In this document: one piece after another, positions 58,901 to 64,000 of the stretch
How the letters are laid out: each line of letters starts with the position of its first letter
Position numbering within the stretch: the first letter of the stretch is position 1
NCBI RefSeq assembly: GCF_029227915.1
Contig: NC_079886.1
Coordinates: 20,622,501-20,686,500, forward strand
From: Hydractinia symbiolongicarpus
Lineage: Eukaryota > Cnidaria > Hydrozoa > Anthoathecata > Hydractiniidae
Direction: 5' to 3'
Length of the DNA: 64,000 bases
Program-made: the position numbers and the translations under genes
The notes under the pieces: generated by a model
Databases searched by the model: none
What the model saw: only the letters and a program-made list of their open reading frames with translations
What the model was told of the DNA's origin: nothing

Positions 58901-61900
58901 TGACAATGCTGACAGCATGATAGGTAACACAGCAGGCTAAAATTTATAAATAAATCATCAAAATGAATTGTTTTGCTGTAACATTTCATTTTATTCAAAT
59001 TTCGCAATTTACATTTAAAATCTAAAAAATTGTATTTTAACATTTTAACAACATGAATCTAAATCGAATGTCTATATTGATTTTTGACTTTTAAAAAGGA
59101 CAGACATACACAAATTATGACAACTTTTGTTATTATAAGGATAAGAACTAAAATTTGCATTCCCTCTATCAAAGGTTAGCATTAAATTATTTATTAAGAA
59201 AGGTTTTAAGTTTTATAAAAGAATCTTTTATACAAAAAGGGGTTGGTTATGTATGATCTACAGGGCATTCATGTAGAGTATTACATCAAAATAAATTATC
59301 AAGAAAAACTGAATCATTCATTTTACACCCTAGTTTTAAAAAACATAAAATGTTATTCTGTGTTATTTTGTATTTCATAGACAATAAAAAATCAATTGCA
59401 GAAGTGTTGTGTCATTTTTTGGTCAGTATAAAGAAAGTCTTCATTGATTGATTGATTGATTTCTGTTACTTGTAGTTTACTCCTAGGTCAAAAGCTATAA
59501 GTTGCAGAAGGCTGCACAACCAAATGTGACCTTGGACTAATTCTTTTATTCGAGCAAAAAAATTTGCTGTGGGTGGGTGTGCATCAGGCAAAATCTAAAT
59601 CTTTTAAAATTGCTACTCAAGATCATTAGAAGTGCCCTTAGTAAGTTTTTGACAAACTCAAAGAATCATGTAATTTATTCCAACATTGTAATTATCTTTA
59701 ACGAAACAAAAAGTAAAATAAAACATAAACAAATAGTGCATAGTAAAAGAAGATTAACTGTATAAATATATTGTGTATGTCAAACTGTTAAGATTGCTTG
59801 CATTCACATCTTACTGAAAACAAAAAAGGACACAAGCATATCTCACCATTAACTTCTGGGATTCCCACTCCAGCAATTCATCCATCTTTTGAAAGGTTGA
59901 CTTACATTGTGATGATGCTTGTCTCGATTGCTTATAAATAAAACTAAAAAGGAAAATAAGAGACTTTCAGTTTTATAAAAGGTATTTAACAACATCTACA
60001 CAAAAAACACATAAGGTTGTCCATGAATAGACCAAAACGTTTTTGGCTAAATTAAAAACAAAAGAAAAATCATCTTATTATGAAAAAGATTCCATCACAT
60101 GAACAACTTGGTTTCATCCTTCGTTTTAGATCCTTCCATAAATTTATGCATTGGGTTTATCTAGGAAGGTTTTTTTTCTGTTTTGCGACTATATACTTGA
60201 ATTATGCTCAGTTTTGAAGTGAAGAAACACACTTTGTAAAAAAGTAAATTAACTCCAATGCAAGGCTGTTATGGAAAACAAAACAAAAAAACTTGTTACA
60301 CATATGCAAAACAATTCTAAATCATGTGAATTTGGAACTGGTTACTAAGCAGTTTTGTAAATAAGGTTGTTTTAGTGAAACAAGTATGGGTTTTTCTAAT
60401 TCATTTATATATTTTTCAATAAAAAGATCCCAAAAAAGTTTTATGGCTTTGAACCTTTTCAACCTATTTAATACACTTTCTCATGATACAAGAATGAAAG
60501 AATAACAACTTTGTTTATTGACATTTACAACTGATCATATGGTTTTGGAAAGAAAATATTATAAATTTTAAACCAGCAATTCAATTATGTTAAATTTTCA
60601 TTGGCAGACAATAAATAAATGCTGTTAAATATTCATTAACTTCACATGGTTCAAAGTAAAATAATAAAACATCTACACATACTTGCTAGCCGTATTTGGA
60701 TTAAATAAATATTTCCCAGGTTGAACTTCAAGAATTGGTAACTAAAAAGATACATGTACATAGCAAATTAACAAACTGAGATTCCAACATCTCAGATTGA
60801 GCTGATGTAAAAATGTAATCTTGTATGGCCTACCTGCTGGCTGAAACATCCTGGAAGGTTAAAGTCTAAAAAAATATTATATTTCCTTAAAAAAAACATA
60901 TAATAATAATATTTTTTTCTTAAATCTGATTATGAAGATATGATTTAACCTGTCAATATATATAATACCACAATTTCACAAGTAACTTGCACTTTCTTTA
61001 AGAAAAACACTAAATGCATAGTAAATTCTTTGATGACCATTGGTGAATGCTGGCATTAGTTAAAAGGGCTGTTGAGGAAGTCATTCTTCTCTTTGGTGGA
61101 TATTATTAACCATGTTCAAGTAATTTTTTGCAGCAACATAAATAAACCTTTTTAGGTACTGATTTTGGTGGATGAAGATATATTGTACATAAGGATTTGA
61201 ATGTGCTACAAACAGACATATCCATGTCTGCAAACCTGTCCTTGTGCAAATCTTAACAATGATCTATATTAAAATACCCATATAGGTCTGTCTGTCTGTC
61301 ACGCAAAATGGTAGCTTAGCTGCGCTATAGCAAGAAGCACGCAATGCGGTATAAAAAGCATGGGCAAACCCATGGGTTAACGACTAGCTTTTAATAAAAT
61401 CCTAATTTTGAGGTACATTAACTTGCTTGTTTTGTTTGGTGTAATAGTAGCACACCTGGCTTGTAATAGTCAGGTTCAATTCCCCACTCTGCTGGCACAC
61501 TTTAAACTTTACACAAGTGTGGCAGGGATCAATTTAAAGTAATGTTAGCGTATGATCCGCCAACTCCGTGAATCTGATAACTCCGTGAAACTGCTTTCGA
61601 AGCCTACAACAACTTACCACAGCTCTGTCTACCATTTTAATGAAGGAATTCGATTCAGGGGGTTTAATACTACCACTTAATCATTTTTGGGGTGTCGGAA
61701 CTCGCGCATGACAAAAATTTGGCGGTAAGTTCAGCCAGCTACACCTTTTTGTGATTTTAAAGTCAAGCGCGACGGTGGTCATTTTTTATATATATTGTTA
61801 TCTTAGTTAATTGATTATAATTATGGTCATTTTATATATACCTTTTCTGAGGGTCCAACAATTCGAGAATGTTTTCTAATAAATATTTTAATTTTTAAAA

Positions 61901-62783
61901 TATTTTAGCTAGTCATCAGAAAGCAAACGTGTTTTTTAAATTTCATGGAGTTGAAGGATCCATCACGGCAATAACGGATGATATTACAGGTCGGATCCGG
62001 CTTATTTGTCCACAAATATATGTATTTTTTTTCTTGTCATAGCCCCCGAACGGTCCGCGACAGATAGCCCTACGATAACAAAAGTTTGAAATAAGGACGG
62101 ATATAAGGACGTTAAATGTGTTTTTTTCACAGAGTTGGCGGATCATACGCTATATACTTATCAACAGTAAAATAACATAGTTACATTTACTTATTTTAAA
62201 GAATAAACATTGCTGGACACCAACAATTAAAAATAACAACGTTAAATCCTGCATGTCATAAAAAGCCTACATTGATGGGAATAATACAATTTCACCAGCA
62301 GAGACACAATCTTGCTGGAATTTTTACTGGAAAAAAGAAGCAAGATATGCTGAGTAATCAATATAAGTTATCCCAATACTTTTTTTAAATCCTCTATTAC
62401 TCACATAGGTAAAATATGAGCTTTGCAAAAAGAATCTATCTGGCAATTTAATAATAAAATCGGTTAAATACAAAGCTCCATAAAGGTGCAGCATATAGCT
62501 ACAGACCAAATTACGTGAACAACAAATAATAGCTACCTTTCTTTCTTACAATATTTGTTTGCAATGGGTATTCAAATACGTAACTTGCAGCCAATACTTT
62601 TATAGCAAATGGATTTCCCTCGTCGGTAAAAAGCGTTGGCATTTTTGTACGTGATGAAGAAAACAACCGAGCAAGAAAGTTCTTTTGTGTAATCTGTTTT
62701 AAAAATGACGGGATGGTGTGATTTCTACACAGTACTTTTGACTTAAATACAACTTTAGAAGTAAAAGTAAAAAATGATACCAT
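49926..62783 (-). CDS. MARS1: Cytosolic-type methionyl-tRNA synthetase, 27 exons, 970 (or 923) aa
   Basis: The enzyme charges tRNA(Met) with methionine using ATP; in animals it also belongs to the multi-synthetase complex. All 27 exons have GT...AG borders and join in phase: 2,913 nt from ATG 62783, or 923 codons from ATG 62642. Domains in order are GST-like N-terminus (exons 1-8), catalytic Rossmann core with HLGN as the HIGH motif (exon 11), four CXXC zinc motifs (exons 14-17), KFSKS as the KMSKS loop (exon 21), anticodon-binding helices (exons 22-25), and one WHEP domain with a Lys-rich end (exons 26-27). The human protein is 900 residues with the same layout. No stop or frameshift was found, so the gene looks functional. 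The upstream in-frame ATG adds a presequence-like stretch; see 62642-62783. Confidence 0.97.
50217..50330 (-). repeat. Fragment of the ACTAGTCGTTA TIR-element family
   Basis: Read on the minus strand, TGTCTGTCTGTCACGCAAAA, then ATGATAGCTTAGCTGCGTAAG-like sequence, matches the right half of the element at 14278-14956. It lies in MARS1 intron 26 next to a minisatellite. Confidence 0.7.
50338..50902. repeat. 20-bp minisatellite in MARS1 intron 26, about 28 copies
   Basis: The unit is AAAACGTTTAGCTATCTATG. A second unit type (AAAACGTTTGATTATCTATC, then AGAACGTTTAGATATC) recurs in blocks, giving a partial higher-order pattern. The array lies wholly inside the intron 50091-51056. Confidence 0.93.
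50950..50971. repeat. Poly-A run (about 21 A) in MARS1 intron 26
   Basis: An uninterrupted adenine homopolymer follows CGACGAACGC and precedes CGCTGGGC. It is poly-T in the transcript sense and could be length-polymorphic. Confidence 0.85.
53608..53636 (+). repeat. End fragment of the ACTAGTCGTTA TIR-element family
   Basis: GGACGGGCGAACC followed by AACAACTAGT matches the right end of the 14278-14956 element with an internal deletion. It is located in a MARS1 intron. Confidence 0.55.
53775..57455 (-). other. MARS1: MARS1 exons 9-20: linker, HIGH motif, zinc-binding insertions
   Basis: Exons are 57455-57424, 57337-57237, 56807-56691, 56485-56410, 55855-55728, 55557-55468, 55395-55344, 55189-55130, 54500-54426, 54270-54228, 54132-53976 and 53838-53775. 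Exon 11 carries [20 protein letters not shown], with HLGN as the ATP-binding HIGH signature. Exon 12 has [29 protein letters not shown] and CKLC fall in exons 14, 15, 16 and 17, the four-CXXC arrangement of the eukaryotic cytosolic enzyme. Exon 19 has [12 protein letters not shown], which lines the methionine pocket in the family. Confidence 0.93.
61284..61390 (+). repeat. Right-end fragment of the ACTAGTCGTTA TIR-element family in MARS1 intron 1
   Basis: GGTCTGTCTGTCTGTCACGC leads through ATGGTAGCTTAGCTGCGCTA to AACCCATGGGTTAACGACTA, aligning with 14830-14955. Confidence 0.8.
61430..61545 (+). repeat. tRNA-derived SINE fragment (tRNA-Thr-like) in MARS1 intron 1
   Basis: A-box-like TGGTGTAATAG (61437-61447) and B-box GGTTCAATTCC (61473-61483) are correctly spaced, with an anticodon-loop-like CTTGTAA (61460-61466, UGU) between them. 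The acceptor and other stems do not pair well enough for a tRNA gene, so it is called a tRNA-derived retroposon. Confidence 0.55.
61546..62152. mobile_element. 607-bp non-autonomous TIR element in MARS1 intron 1
   Basis: TAGCGTATGATCCGCCAACT (from 61546) is answered by AGTTGGCGGATCATACGCTA (62133-62152). The arms extend to 27 bases with one mismatch. The outermost TA may be a TA target duplication. An open minus-strand frame inside (61943-62146, ending [12 protein letters not shown]) has no known domain. Confidence 0.85.
62642..62783 (-). other. In-frame upstream start encoding a 47-residue presequence-like extension of MARS1
   Basis: The codon directly before ATG 62783-62781 is an in-frame TGA, so this is the first possible start. 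The 47 residues up to Met 62642 begin [17 protein letters not shown] and end [12 protein letters not shown]. They contain nine Lys/Arg, many Ser/Thr/Phe and no Asp or Glu, with an Arg two residues before FSSS, as in mitochondrial matrix-targeting sequences. The downstream ATG ([10 protein letters not shown]) matches the normal cytosolic N-terminus. Leaky scanning could give both forms; this is inference. Confidence 0.6.
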
Positions 62784-63080
62784 TCAAACTATTAACTAAA
62801 AATACGTAAAAATTAACCACCACAAACGTCGCACATTTTTGGTACCATTTTTATTTCGTCATTCACAATCAATACGGACGTTAACGGAACCATTCAACAA
62901 GTTTGGAAGCTTACAAGGCGCATGCCCCCTTGTCCTTATAGGACAGATCGGGATCGGAATTCGGGGACTCTGATTCTGCTGAGGATTTGGATTACGCGAA
63001 ATCATTCTGCTGCCGCAGATTTGGTTCTGCATTATTATTTAGCCTCCATTTTACTTTTGCTAAAAAGAAAAGCTTGTTGT
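62784..63080. other. Upstream region of MARS1, promoter not resolved
   Basis: The ~300 bases 5' of the MARS1 start include a relatively GC-rich patch (62910-62960) but no clear TATA box or initiator that I can support. Confidence 0.35.
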
Positions 63081-63331
63081 TGCGGCGTAGATTAGAGGTT
63101 ATAGCTCTCGTACTCCGTGCCGGAGGACCGGGATTCGATTCCTCTTGACGGCGATTCAGCACGGGCGAGTGAATGTTACCATAGCCCCGGGTTAACCCAA
63201 ACCATGTGAGAGAAATTGGGGAGATGGCACACTATGTGCGGCGTTGGATGTTGCCTGGAGTTGTCTAGTAGAGAGCGCGGACCCTAATTGGGTCTCCATC
63301 CATCCATCCATCCATCCATCTATCTATCTAC
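63081..63331 (+). repeat. tRNA-derived SINE with a (CATC)n tail
   Basis: A-box-like TAGATTAGAGG (63088-63098) and B-box-like GATTCGATTCC (63132-63142) form a polymerase III promoter. An unrelated body follows (CCCCGGGTTAACCC, GATGTTGCCTGGAGTTGTC), then a tail of CATC/TATC repeats at ~63296-63331. GC content is clearly above the surroundings. This architecture is typical of tRNA-derived SINEs. Confidence 0.8.
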
Positions 63332-64000
63332 CGCTTGGAAACCTTATTTACCGATTGATAGCCTGGATGAGTGTTTATTGAAAGAATTGGTTACTTTTTT
63401 TAGTACAAAATTCCTTTTTCCTATTTTTTTTTTTTTTTTTTTTTTTTTTGCACAAGACTTTATATAATACATTTACGCTTTATTAAAGAAGATCTCACAA
63501 AAATTTGAATTAGAACCTTGTTTTATAACCCTTTTAGCAAGATTTCGGTCAATTCATCAATTTACTTTTTTAATTTTCTTAATCTTCGCAGTTAACAGTT
63601 GAAAATATAATCTCGATAAAATACAGATGTGTATCGGACGTGTTTACTTAGATGGAGCGTTTATCAGCACAACCTACTCTCTACGCTGCCGGCCGTGTGA
63701 CCATTAATGGGTCAAATGTGGTAATTGTGGATATAGTCCTTGATATCTCCAACATTATGACTTTGCTGAGAAACTTTTCCATACAAACGCCCCTAGTCCT
63801 CGAATGTTTTATTACAAGGTAACAAGTAGAGTTTTATATCTGTGTTGTTGAAGAATTTTATTGCGAAAGTAAAAACTGCTGCAGAATGATAACAGAAAAT
63901 TCACGGCAGAAAAATTTTAAAAATTCTTAACCCAAATCTTTTAGAGATAATTTTGTTGTCGTTATAAATCTTATTTTTTTAAATCTCCAACGCATATGAA
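63332..64000. other. Right edge, no gene seen
   Basis: A poly-T run of ~24 bases lies at ~63426-63449. The rest is AT-rich with no recognisable exon; any gene here would continue beyond the window. Confidence 0.45.

Larger units (their letters stand above)
57537..62783 (-). other. MARS1: MARS1 exons 1-8: N-terminal GST-like domain
   Basis: Exons are 62783-62537, 60865-60834, 60741-60683, 59943-59847, 58936-58808, 58502-58430, 58354-58239 and 57600-57537. Recognisable pieces are [20 protein letters not shown] (first strand and helix), [34 protein letters not shown] (start of the helical half), and [18 protein letters not shown], the GST-C core. In vertebrates this domain docks to AIMP3 in the multi-synthetase complex; here that role is inferred. 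Intron 1 (62536-60866) is the longest and is filled with repeats. Confidence 0.93.

Noticed and set aside
61437-61510. Candidate tRNA-Thr(UGU) gene
   Set aside because: Boxes A and B and an anticodon-like loop are present, but acceptor and D stems do not pair, and it sits among element relics. SINE fragment preferred.

Overview
The window is AT-rich, intron-containing eukaryotic DNA, and by gene content an animal genome. It holds a 27-exon cytosolic methionyl-tRNA synthetase gene with a GST-like N-terminus and a C-terminal WHEP domain, an ATF3/JDP2-like bZIP gene, an amino-acid transporter gene, an MFSD8-like transporter copy and a SAM/HECT ubiquitin-ligase-like gene. The mix of CR1/L2-type LINE, Ty3/Gypsy, BEL/Pao, Helitron, SINEs and many foldback elements, with short introns ending in TTTTTAG-like sites, fits a cnidarian, perhaps a hydrozoan. 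The taxon is inferred; nothing here proves it.

Layout. 1-2.4 kb: HECT gene on the minus strand with a cluster of six NotI palindromes upstream of its start. 2.8-6.4 kb: a diverged ~286-bp tandem repeat, then AT-rich DNA without a convincing gene. 6,462-11,344: a complete, young Ty3/Gypsy retrotransposon (167-bp LTRs identical by eye, CTCTG target duplication, one gag-pol ORF). 11.3-17.7 kb: foldback elements, an MFSD8-like transporter copy with broken frames, a 679-bp TIR element and a 98-bp tandem repeat. 17.8-21.8 kb: a decayed CR1/L2-like LINE. 24.7-26.2 kb: a two-exon amino-acid transporter. 27.8-38.3 kb: MITE, an ADA2-like gene fragment abutting a decayed Helitron, a 28-bp minisatellite and a BEL/Pao remnant.

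39.2-42.6 kb: a four-exon ATF3/JDP2-like bZIP gene on the plus strand. It is followed by about 4 kb of satellite, first a 21-bp unit and then a degenerate array with an exact 126-bp (6 x 21) higher-order period. 49.9-62.8 kb: the methionyl-tRNA synthetase gene on the minus strand; all 27 exons join in phase to 970 codons from the upstream ATG. Its introns hold a 20-bp minisatellite, TIR elements and a SINE. 63.1-63.3 kb: a tRNA-derived SINE.

The genes do not form an operon-like unit; they are independent loci separated by repeats. The observations I rate highest are: (1) the synthetase ORF opens with 47 residues that look like a mitochondrial presequence, upstream of the normal cytosolic start; (2) an ADA2 gene piece sits directly against a Helitron; (3) the 21-bp satellite beside the bZIP gene carries AP-1/CRE-like half sites in every unit; (4) six NotI sites lie within 217 bp. 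Several genes break at homopolymer runs, so part of the apparent decay may be assembly error.
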